Shown: piece after piece, positions 54,341 through 64,000 of the stretch
Numbering within the stretch: position 1 is the stretch's first letter
Layout: every line of letters starts with the position of its first letter
DNA from: Apteryx mantelli
Taxonomy: Eukaryota > Chordata > Aves > Apterygiformes > Apterygidae
Direction: 5' to 3'
NCBI RefSeq assembly: GCF_036417845.1
Contig: NC_089978.1
Coordinates: 123,968,183-124,032,182, forward strand
Length of the DNA: 64,000 nt
Made by a program: the position numbers and the translations under genes
The notes under the pieces: model-generated
What the model was told of the DNA's origin: nothing
Databases searched by the model: none
What the model saw: the letters and a program-made list of their open reading frames with translations, nothing else

Positions 54341-57300
54341 TCAAAGCAGGAAGAGGTATTTGGTTTCAGGCATCTGCATACTGATGGCAACAGATCATGC
54401 GTTTTAGTGGTTTAAAAAGCACTTTAAAATTTTTGAGGGACTTAGAAATTATTTCTTCAGGCGCATTTGCTCAGAAGCAGATGCTCTCCATACAGAACTT
54501 CAAATTTGCACACCACACTGTAGCTGTCAGTAAAGAATTAAATGATGGACACTATTAAAAATGATTATTCAGAAAGGAGTGTGAACAGAAGTTACTGATA
54601 CCTCTTCAGGCTGTGGACATTTGTGTTCGCAATCTAATGTGTGCTGGAGCAAGGGAAGCACGAGGGCTTGCAAAATCCAGAAAATCTGTAGTTCTAGTAA
54701 CATGAGTCTAGCCATCTGAAACATACTTTAGATGTACTGTTTAGCCCCAGTTTTCTCATCCTTTAGAGATGTAGCAGAGTGCAACTATTTTTAAAGCTAA
54801 GCTCCTCTCCCCCTTCAATTTCTCTTTGGGGCACCAACCACTTCAAGAATTAAACCGTAATTCTTTGCAAGAGAAAATATATCCAGTCATACAGAATGGG
54901 CTTGGATTTGCTGCTGGTTAAGATGTTCATGTTTTTCTTCTCCTGAAACTATTCCCGCGTGGATGACCTTTTTCGAAGGGCACCCTGGCTAGTTCATTTT
55001 AACTCTTTCCCACTTGTCTTTTAAATGGAGAGTGCAGCAGCAGCAGCAAGGAGCAGTGACCAGACAACCCTAAGGTAAATGGTAAGTTCTCAATCTCATT
55101 TAGCTGAGGGATACTCTTTCTGCTTGTTTTGGAGCAGTCCAGAGGATCATGACTCAGAAGACATTTTCTCCAAACATCTGTTTCTTGAAATAGTGTCCTC
55201 CTATGTCACGGATCTTGCTTTTCAGGTGTGCCAGGATATTAAAGTGAACACTTTATTAAGAATATTATAAAGGCCAGATTTTGTCAAAACAGTTGGTTCT
55301 TTTTTTTTTTTTTCCTCAAGAAAATAGAGAGGTGTTGGAAATGGGCTTTTACAGATCCAACATGCCAGCTTTCCTAAATAAGACCACAATATTGACACTA
55401 TCTTTGTCTGGAACAGATAAATGTTATTGCATTCTTTTCCAATATGTAATGTTATTAAAAATAGGTTAGTCACAAGGGCTTCTTATCAAAGTTCCTCGTT
55501 TCCCCAGAAACGGTGACCAGCATTAACCTTTCTAAAAGTAGCCCCTGCGAGAGACAAATGTCTTTAGTTGTCACTGATGCAAATTTAATCTAGGGGAAAT
55601 GTGCTGTGTATCCTGGTTCATATTAAAACAAAGCAAATAGACTCCAGAAAGGCAGAAATAACAGATGTGCAGTGCCAATTCATGTCAGGCTAGCAAGGAA
55701 AATTAATTGATCGTGTTTGACTCAGTGCTGTCTGTGTCACTTTTCAAGTGACATAAACATGGCAAGTGCATTGGCATCAGCTGCTAAAACAGTTGTTTGC
55801 AGCCCCAAAAAAGAAAATGGAGGTATGGGAGAGAGACTGTAGTGTTCATGCAGGATTGACAAAAACTGAATATTTGCGGTACAGAAAATGTGTAAGTGAT
55901 AGCAGAGTATTTGTAAAAGATGCTTTCTTCCAAGCAAAGTAGGTAATAATGGTAATATTGTGTCTAGAAGTAAAGCTACTGGCAGAGTGAGAAAGGAGCA
56001 AGAGGGCAGAGTGTGAGTGCATTATATCCTCATGGTGTGAAATAATCATATTCACAGTCTTCAGCAGCAGGTTAACGGCGTCTGTAAATCCAAGTGATGT
56101 GTGTGATCCACCTTGTTCTGAATTATGTGACCAGGAGCTGCTACTTGAGTTCTACAGAATCATTCATTATTCACCAAAACAGCCTATGCCAAGATCACTA
56201 GCTCCATTTTGCTTGTAGCCAAATTCAAAACAGAAAGGTGAAGCATCAAGTACTGGAGCCACCCGTGAGGCCCCAACACAAGCAATCTGGAACAGGAAAT
56301 CGAGAGAGGTGGGGACAGATAAGGAAACCATTGCTACATTTTTGTCCTATGTTCAGTTTACCAGAAGCCTCTAAGGGGGTAATGCAGTTCTGCTGTGGTT
56401 TTTGTCAGTGGTCTCAGGCAATGTTCTTACCTCACCCTTAGCCTCCCTTTCTTACTTGCAAATCAGTAGTGATGCTTATTTAAGTGGAAAAAAACCTCAC
56501 CTCTCACTGCAGTCTTACAGAGCAGGTGGGTTAAATCGTACATCAAAAGACATCCCTGCTGAAGGGCACGGAGTATCTCTAAAGCAGCAGGCTCGGAAGG
56601 GTCGGAAGTGATTCTGATTTAAGGAAAGGTGAGAGAAGAGCACAACAGCCAGTCAGGCACTGGGGAGTGACGTGCACGGTTCGTCTTCTGCTCAAGCATA
56701 GGTTCCTTGTGCAGATGTGTCCTAACAGCACAGTACACTGAAACTCTCACCTCTAGCTTTAACAAAGGATCCTCTCCTCAACTTAAATCCATCTGGAGGT
56801 GGACATGGCTCTAGCGAAGGGGTAGTGCTTCTCTGTTGCTTGGTAGCATTCCCTGACAACTAAAAATATAATGTCAGTGAAGCACTCAGATCCTTAGACT
56901 TGCCACATCAATCTCCTGTCTTTAAGCATCTCTTCTATAAACCCCTCCTTTTTCTTACAAACCTCCTTTGTCTGTGCAACCTGTCACTGTCCAGTCATCA
57001 GCACAACAGCTTTAAAAATAGCAGATTCAGTATGCAAACATTTTTATTCTTGTCTGGTCACAAACCAAACCACTTGTTCCTGCGGGTATCTAAGAATTTG
57101 ATGAAGCTGTGGGTGAGCTCCCTCCCTCCTCACCCTTGCTTCCTTGGAAGTGAGTTTTCTATAGCCCTAATATATTGTCTTTCCTTGTGGCCAGCTAGCA
57201 TTATCCACAATATTTATTTTCCTCTGTTTGTGTATTCAGTTCCTTCTGAAACCAAATGAAGCCTATATATTTACATACGCTGGTGAAATCAAATCAGTCT

Positions 57301-57700
57301 GGATGTGTCAGTTGTTTTGCTATTTATGGGCTGAAATGAAATGAGACCTGAGCTACTTATGGCATTTCTTTTATTGGAAAAATGGGTTTATGATGAGAAG
57401 GCCAGATATTGCTCAAGCTCAGTCTCAAAAATGAGTTTCCTGAAGCAAAACTCTCGCTAAAATTGATGCCTACTTTATTCATTATCTGTGATTCACTTTC
57501 CAGACAGAATCAGTGTATTCTTAAACTTCCGCCCTATTCTTGCCTTTTTCATAAACTGGGGAATGCCTGTGTAGTCCAAACCTGAGCCTATGGACTTGGT
57601 TCTGATTCTCCAGGGCCAAGCAAGGGGCTTCAAGGTGCTGGACTGTGACTTGAGAACTCTCCTCCCGGCTCTGTCACTTGAGGACAGTGTTCGGCTCATG

Positions 57701-58149
57701 TAACCGGCTTCCCTTGAAAATCACTTGTCCCTCATGCAAGAAGCTTTGATTTTGCCTTTCTTGGGGAATTGCATCTGAATAGTCCAAATTTTTCCCCACT
57801 CTCCCACCCTGCCCTGGCCAATGGTAATTAAGTTCTTAGGCACAAAGAAAAGAAATACTCGCCACTGTGAAAACACAGCGTGGAAGCAGGAGAAGTTTCT
57901 TCCATGAAGTCACGGAGCAAGAATGAGGCGGCGAGGGGAAGCACACGCGGAGCCCACTGCTCCTGCCGACATTCCTGCCCTCCCCCTCAGCCAGGGCCCA
58001 GCCGCACATGTTCCCTGAGCCGGCCTTGTCTCCTCATCGGGGAGCCGGGCGACAAATATAGGCACAAAGGAAAGCTGCTGATGCCTTTAAAAAGTTATCA
58101 CTGGTGACCTTGAGATAGGTGTATATAAAGTGTGGGCTGGGCAGAGCTG
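57701..58149 (+). promoter_or_regulatory. MYH15: MYH15 proximal promoter
   Basis: Sequence just upstream of the inferred MYH15 first exon. It contains a TATA box at 58122-58129, GATA-type motifs at 58113-58118 (AGATAG) and 58095-58100 (TTATCA), and a near-match to a CArG box (CAAATATAGG, about 58055). Further out are an M-CAT core CATTCCT at 57970-57976, an E-box CACATG near 58005 and a CCAAT box at 57818-57822. GATA, SRF and TEAD sites of these types are common in striated-muscle promoters, so the set fits a heart or muscle gene. Motif matches are by eye, and single short motifs are weak evidence. Confidence 0.65.
58122..58129 (+). promoter_or_regulatory. MYH15: TATA box of MYH15
   Basis: TATATAAA, a consensus TATA box, placed 45-52 bp upstream of a good splice donor (CAGG|gtgagt at 58174/58175). 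The expected start of transcription is about 58150, giving a first exon of roughly 25 nt, typical of sarcomeric myosin heavy-chain genes. Confidence 0.75.
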
Positions 58150-58174
58150 TGATACTTTCTGTGTGCTCTCCAGG
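58150..58174 (+). other. MYH15: MYH15 exon 1, untranslated
   Basis: Inferred short 5' untranslated exon: its start is set from the TATA box and its end from the donor CAGG|gtgagt. Sarcomeric myosin genes usually begin with one or two small non-coding exons, and another could lie in the following 3.2 kb. The start is approximate. Confidence 0.55.
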
Positions 58175-61100
58175 GTGAGTACCGACCTCTTTCGCTTCTC
58201 CATGTGTGTCACTGGCTGGGCTCTAACGCTTTACCGTAGTTTTCATGTCACTAACAGCTTAAGGTTTCAGTGGTATTTTCACTAAATGTATAACACCGTC
58301 GGTCCTAGGATGCAGTTTGAATGCTAGAATGGCAAATATACCTTTCTTCAGGCAAGACGTTCATGAAAGCAGCAAGTCCCTCGTAATTATGCAACTGATT
58401 GGCCAGTACACGCAAGCTGTATTTTCTGTCCTCTCTATCATCTGCAAAAGATGACAAATTACGCAGTTCACTGTTCTAAGTGCTGCAAGGAGTTCTTTAA
58501 GGAGTTCTTTAACCCAAACTGAGCTACAATAATGATTGGGTTCTCTTTCAAATGTGCGAGATACCCACTTTTGTTGCTATAGCAGGTGGGCCAGGTGCAC
58601 TGTGCGAGCTCTTCCAACAGCCACATTGAAGAAAGATGAGGTCCCTGCTTTCCGCGTTTGAATCCACCACCAAACTGGTGGTGGTCCTGGGCATGCCACT
58701 TAATTTTCTGTAACTATAACACTTTTCTACAGGGAGTAGGTGTTTTCAAGGATCTTTCAAAGTTCACATGCAAGTGAAGGCTCTTTTTGTTATTTGTCAG
58801 GACAGATCAAAAGGAAAGTCAAAGCGTTTAGTTTTACCTTGTATTTCCTGACTATGCTACCCTTTAAAAATAATACTATGACCACAGACTTTACCAGTTT
58901 CTCTTATCTTGCAAAGGGTTTTTCTCATTGACTCCTAGGCACCTACAGAATGGGTGCTTCTTGGACTCTCACCTCTGTCTTCAGTAATCTCATATGCTTG
59001 GAGTTAGAAAAGATGGATGATCCCAGATGAATCAAAGCGTTTTTGCACCATAATATGCTTGCTATAATCATTGGCCCTGAACATATATGGAAAAAAATAC
59101 CCCACAAAAAAACAGAAGGTAATAGCTGAGTAAGTGTCCCTAAGAGGTCTACCAATGGAGCAAAACCCCACGAAGCAGAAACAGTTTAGAACAGTTTAAT
59201 GTATATTTGGACTTGTGAGAATCTGTGCTGAGTCCTCAAGATTAATATTGGAGTGGCTCCTCTTATTTTTGCACATGTGATGTGAACTAACACTTGCATG
59301 CTCTACTACTGCTCTGTTTAGATGTATGAACTGACGTAATTTCACTGCTCTGCCAGTGCTAAGACAGGTCCCTTCCTGCCATGGTACCACACCTGTGCCC
59401 CATGGGAGAGAGACACTTCCATGCTAGTTTTCAGTTGTCTCTCCAGCTGGGGTTTTTGTCAGCTCTGACAATGTTAAAATAATTGGTGTGAACTGTGCTT
59501 GTGCAGGCTCTTAATCTTCAGAAAGAAAGAAGTTAAGGCGAGTTCTGGGGAAGAAAGTTGTTTTGGTGCTACAGCAACAAGACAGCAGATCTCCAGTTCG
59601 TCCTGCAAACTGGGGGAGTGGGGTGGATGTAAAGCATTTGGCAGTTTTGCTGCCTTTGGGCTTTGCATTCCCCAGGAGGAATGCGCTGAAAAAACTGCCC
59701 CAGTTGATGAGGAGATTTGTCATTGCATGGATTTTGTTAGAAATTGAAAATGAAACTAAATTTAAAAAGACTACAGCGTCTGTTTTGATAGGAGTCTTGA
59801 AAGTTTGTCCGCTTGCTCTGGACATGGCATAATGAATAAAATGAGGGAAGAGGTAATATCTGAGGATCACTTGTGCGGCTTTGAATAGTAATCAAATGGT
59901 ACCTCAGTTTGAAAGAAAAAAAAAGTCTGAAGAAATTCTGTTAAATTTGGGGGAGGTGGAAACCTTTGGGCTGTGGGACTTCTAAAACAATTCCCTGGAC
60001 AGCACTGTGAGCAAGAATACTTCACACACTGTGGTGTGTGTATACATATATATACACACGTGCACACACACATATATATACATGTATATATATGTACACA
60101 CATATATACACATTACATATATGTGTATATACAAATACTAATAAAAATGTGTATGTATGGGTGTATATATACAGAGAGAATTTATTTCTATAATCATTAT
60201 AGAAGTTAAGCCATAAGAATATAGCAATCAAATGAATTCCTAGTGAAAAGCCATCAGTTTCACTGTTGTTCAGTACAGCTTAGTTTGGCCTACTTGTAAA
60301 ATCCTGCATCTTTAAAATAGATATAGCCGTGTAAATAAATATAGTCAGGACATAGCTGTTTAAAGGGTAATTTTTCTTTGAGACCACATGGTGTGTTTAA
60401 AAAGTTTTCATTATATAAAGTGCTGCTGACTCGAGCTGACTGTCTCCTTTCCAAACAATAAAAATAAGCCTGTCATGGCATAACCAATTAGCTCTTTAGC
60501 GCTTGGCAGTACAAACCAGCAAATTGGTCTCACTTACGCAAGAGTACCCTGCCATGGCTTTCATGGTAAAAGGCTCCCAGGCACCATGGCCTCGTCATTT
60601 GAAAGGCAAGCGTAGATATTAAGCTGGGCTAAAAAGCCCAGATCAATCTGGAAAGCTCGCAAGCCTTTGCACCAGTGCTGTGGTGGCTGTGCAGGGATAC
60701 CCACACTGGTGAATTTGGAGGTCGCAGCACCTGGGGAGCTGTGCCAGCCCCCAGTCTCCCCCTGCCGCCTCAGTCCTGGTTTCACGCAGGGCTAATTCAT
60801 GCAGTCAGAGGGCTGCGCTGGAGGTAGCCTGGTTTCTTTGCCAGCATTGCCTGACACAAGCTCAAGTACACTTTCCCGGAGCCGCGCTAAGTGGCGTTAA
60901 GCACAGCCCATAACAATTTTGAGTTTGCAGTAGTGCACTCTCGCTCTGGGATTTCCAGAAAACGCCTGCTGAGTTGACACGTGAAGGGGCCATGTGGCAA
61001 AACCCCAAGAAGACACGCTAGAGTGCTCAAGATAGTGGCGCCAGCTCCTGGGGGATTTGAAACAGGGCAGGACAGGCTGCCGCTAAGAGATTTTCAAAAT

Positions 61101-61418
61101 CACAGCATCAAGTGGTTCCTTTTGCCAATTGCTCTTAAGCACCATTTGTGCCATAAAGAAGAGATTAAATTCTCCCATGGAGATAACTGTGATCCATGTC
61201 AGGGTTTTGAACCACACAGGATCTGACTGACTTTAACTAAGCCAGGGCAAGCGAAGGGTTTGACTGAGGGTGCAGTATAGCCCTAAACCTGTGTTAGGTA
61301 TTTGCATTTGAAATTAGTCATCACTTGTACTGCAGCCACCTGCCACATGGTGCTGGGTGTTTTGTGTTGCACCAGATGGACCAAGAAGTAGATCTTCTTC
61401 CCCCCTCTTCTTTGGTAG
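58175..61418 (+). other. MYH15: MYH15 intron 1
   Basis: About 3.2 kb from the exon 1 donor to the acceptor tttggtag at 61411-61418, which has a long pyrimidine tract (cttcttcccccctcttcttt). An alternative acceptor directly before the ATG (ccaag at 61473) is possible but has a poorer tract. The intron holds a TA/CA/TG microsatellite at 60035-60175. Intron 1 of muscle myosin genes often carries enhancers, but nothing specific was identified here. Confidence 0.55.
60035..60175. repeat. MYH15: Compound TA/CA/TG microsatellite in MYH15 intron 1
   Basis: About 140 bp of imperfect alternating purine-pyrimidine repeats (tatatacacacg, cacacacatatatata, tatgtgtatata) inside MYH15 intron 1. It is likely length-polymorphic. 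Confidence 0.9.
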
Positions 61419-61473
61419 ACCAGGTCCCTTTCTTTCCCCTTATTGGGCTGTGCTACCTTGAAATCTTGCCAAG

Positions 61474-63494
61474 ATGATGGACATGACGGAATTTGGGGAG
61501 GCTACTCCCTTCCTCCGAAAGAGCGAGAGGGAGCTGATGATGGCCCAGACCGTCGCCTTTGATGGTGAGTTGCCCTGTCTTTTACTCTGACAGGGGCTGG
61601 CTAACCTGAATAAGGGTTACATCCATAGCATGGTTGTGGGAATGCAGAGCTAACCAGGCTGTGAGGCCTGTGTTGTCACTGCTGTGTTGTTGCTGTTGTT
61701 TGAGGTAGCTGATTTAATCAAGCTTTGATTTCTTTATTCCACAAGGCAATAAAAAGCCCTCAGGTAGTATTAACTAGAAAATAATTCTAGTTGATCTATA
61801 TTATCTTAGTTAATTTATTATTAGCTAATATTAATTTATATAAGTTTAACTTCTGTTGAATAAGTAATTAACTAGTTTTGGAAGTTCAGATCTATATGAA
61901 CTGCTCTGCTAAAGTAGAAATCACTCCTTTTTCTTTGCCAATTTGAGAGAAAAGTGCCTCACACTGATGTTCCTACAATGAAAGAAATTCTGTGGCGTGA
62001 CTAGATGTCTCTTTAAATTGTATCTGTATGTCTGCTGGACTTGCCCTCTGTATGACAATCTGCGATCTTAGATTCCAGCTTTCCATAAGTTAATTTTCAT
62101 GAAATGGATCTATGTGAGCTTTGAGGTGTAATAGTAAGTATGAATATACCAATAAGCACAGTAATAGCTGCTATTACAAGCAAGCCGCCTAAAGTCTAGT
62201 GCAGCTACTCCAAGCTTCTAAAAAGAAGTATACATAACAATGCACAGTTATTAATATTACTGTTCTTCAAGACAAACTAGAAGAATGTGCAGACATAAAG
62301 TTAAATCTGATAGCTGGCAGGCAAAAAATGTGGGTTGTATTCCTCATTCACATAGCAATTTTCTGTGTGACTTTTGGCGAACAGCTTAATTTGGGCTTGG
62401 CTCTCAGTTCCTCTGTCTGCACACTGATGATGATTATGAATTTCCTATGGAGGCTGAGGCTTAGGCAGCGTTTGTGAAATATTTTGACATCTTGTGCTGG
62501 AAGGACCTCAGGATGACAAGTTGTCATTTCAAAGGAGAAACAACATTTGGGAGCCCTGTACCTTCTGTTTTGGCATGCAGCCCCCATAGTATTGCACATT
62601 TGTTGTGGCCCCAGGGGTTTTGTACGCTTGGAGAAGTAACCTTAGAAATCTAACTTAAAATTGGGCATGGTGTTACTATTTTCCTGAAGACTGAACCCTC
62701 TGTCTCCTTAATTTCACAGGGAAGAAGAAATGTTGGGTTCCTGATGAAAAGAAAGCTTATGTTGAAGCTGAAATTATAGAAACTAGCAATGGCAAAGTGA
62801 CTGTTGAGACAACAGATGGAAGGGTACGAAACCTTTTTTGTCTGACCAGTGACTAATGAGGCCTGAGTGCTAAGCTCCAGAAAATACGTAACAGTTTAAG
62901 TGCTGTTACCTGATTCAAACCATTCATGACACAGGCTGTGAATGAGAAGCCCTGATGACATATGAAAATGACATACCAAAAACAACCAAGGGAAAATAAA
63001 AACACAGTTGAGTCTAAAAGAGTGTTAGTCACTGCACAGCAGTTGGCAATCTGTGAGCAGAGGTATGCAACCAACCAGTTCTGGTTTTGATCCTGCAGGA
63101 AGAAATGAGGAGACGGTAGGTAAAATCCCATGCTGTAGTTAGCATGTGTCACAGTCGTACAGTTATAGTCCTTATTTTAATCACCTCAGCCTTCCCTCAT
63201 TCTTCTGCTATCTGTGAGAGCAAATGGTGTTATGCATGTTTGAGCGAAAGAATTTCCCTCTATGGGGAAAATAGGTTCTCCTATAAGGTGCGTGCAGCAA
63301 CATAGGATCTCAGTGTTTTCCAGCGGTGTCATTCCTATCTCTCTTGGCAGACCATAACTATAAAAGAAGATGACGTGCAGTCAATGAACCCACCCAAATT
63401 TGACATGATTGAGGATATGGCTATGTTGACCCACCTGAATGAGGCGTCAGTGCTGTACAACCTGAGAAAGCGCTACAGCAACTGGATGATCTAT
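61474..63494 (+). CDS. MYH15: MYH15 myosin heavy chain (ventricular type), first 113 codons, gene continues
   Basis: Three coding exons: 61474-61564, 62720-62823 and 63351-63494, all GT-AG and in phase. They encode [20 protein letters not shown] at the N-terminus, followed by the myosin SH3-like subdomain ([18 protein letters not shown], about residues 32-80) and the start of the motor head ([32 protein letters not shown]). The P-loop and the rest of the motor and rod lie beyond the window. The match is to avian ventricular myosin heavy chain (VMHC1/MYH15), the thick-filament motor of bird ventricle; in mammals MYH15 is a minor, specialised isoform. Two adjacent ATGs (61474, 61477) can start the protein. 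The second has A at -3 and G at +4 and so the better context. Position next to CIP2A in the same orientation supports MYH15 over other sarcomeric myosins. Confidence 0.95.
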
Positions 63495-64000
63495 GTAAGG
63501 GTCATTAGTTGGTATATTTAGAAATCTGCATTCCAAATGTTGTGACGTTTGACCATGTTGTGTTCTTCATATTCAATTTACAACTTTGTTATGCCACAAA
63601 ATTGGCAGTCTTGCTCATTTCTTCAGGAAAACACTGCTTGCGTTTGGTTTGTGTCTGAATACAGACAGACAACAGTAAATGAATAAGATGGTGTTCTTGT
63701 TCTCGGTTTTTGCTTCTTTATCTTGCAAAGTGGTGTCACTGGATATATTTTACAGTCAAAGCCTCCTGGACACCTAGTTTCTTTTCTCCACTCATACTAT
63801 TAATCCATGTTATTACTAGCCATGGAGATTTCCTTGTTAAAAAAACAGTGCCTCAGGCTTAGAGTACACATATAACTTCATTTAATTATGAACCTTTCTA
63901 TCTTTAGTTCTCTTCATTTTCAGTGCTGATATCTATCTTGTTTTGCTCTGGACTCTTCCCTTACTCTGTGTCTTCCCCAAGAAAGCATTAACATAATTTC

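Larger units (their letters stand above)
41196..57700. other. Gene-poor intergenic region between CIP2A and MYH15
   Basis: About 16.5 kb without a recognisable protein gene, RNA gene or further interspersed repeat. It holds simple repeats (44722-44743, 48800-48840, 52305-52410, 53046-53067, and C- and A-runs at 44511-44672) and a GC-richer patch at 53940-54340. Open frames of up to 165 codons (for example on the minus strand at 41601-42098) show no protein-like features and are judged chance. Lying directly upstream of a heart myosin gene, the region is a reasonable place for its enhancers, but none is demonstrated. Confidence 0.6.

Noticed and set aside
58484-58513. Tandem duplication of aaggagttcttta in MYH15 intron 1
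   Set aside because: Only two 13-bp copies; local slippage with no evident function.

Overview
The window reads as nuclear DNA of a bird. Two vertebrate genes with GT-AG introns are recognisable, CIP2A and MYH15. Three retrotransposon copies have the typical avian CR1 3' end. Repeat density is low and the introns are short. The gene order and orientation (CIP2A, then MYH15, on the same strand) match the mammalian neighbourhood as I know it. The species cannot be named from the sequence.

Layout. Positions 1-608 are the 5' end of a Tigger1-like DNA transposon, cut by the window edge and ending in a terminal repeat followed by TA. Positions 611-5690 hold no gene I can support. A CpG island at about 5690-6430 carries the CIP2A promoter and probably the divergent start of an upstream gene on the other strand. 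CIP2A itself runs from 6093 to 36043 as 21 coding exons that join without a frame break into 910 codons. Its intron 10 is a minor-spliceosome (U12-type) AT-AC intron. Intron 15 is only 101 bp and contains a perfect A/T palindrome. Intron 13 is swollen to 7.8 kb by a long, decayed CR1 in sense orientation and a second, truncated CR1 in antisense, which lie tail to tail.

Beyond the CIP2A 3' untranslated region there are about 20 kb without a recognisable gene, holding a third CR1, simple repeats and a few possible regulatory patches. A TATA promoter at 58122 with GATA-type motifs, a short untranslated first exon ending at 58174 and three coding exons (from 61474) are the start of MYH15, the ventricular-type myosin heavy chain of birds. 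That gene continues past the right edge.

The most interesting observations are the Tigger1-like element in a bird genome (a possible horizontal transfer), the AT-AC intron that a standard gene finder would mis-splice into a stop, the palindromic mini-intron, and the inverted CR1 pair inside intron 13. No undescribed multi-gene system is visible.
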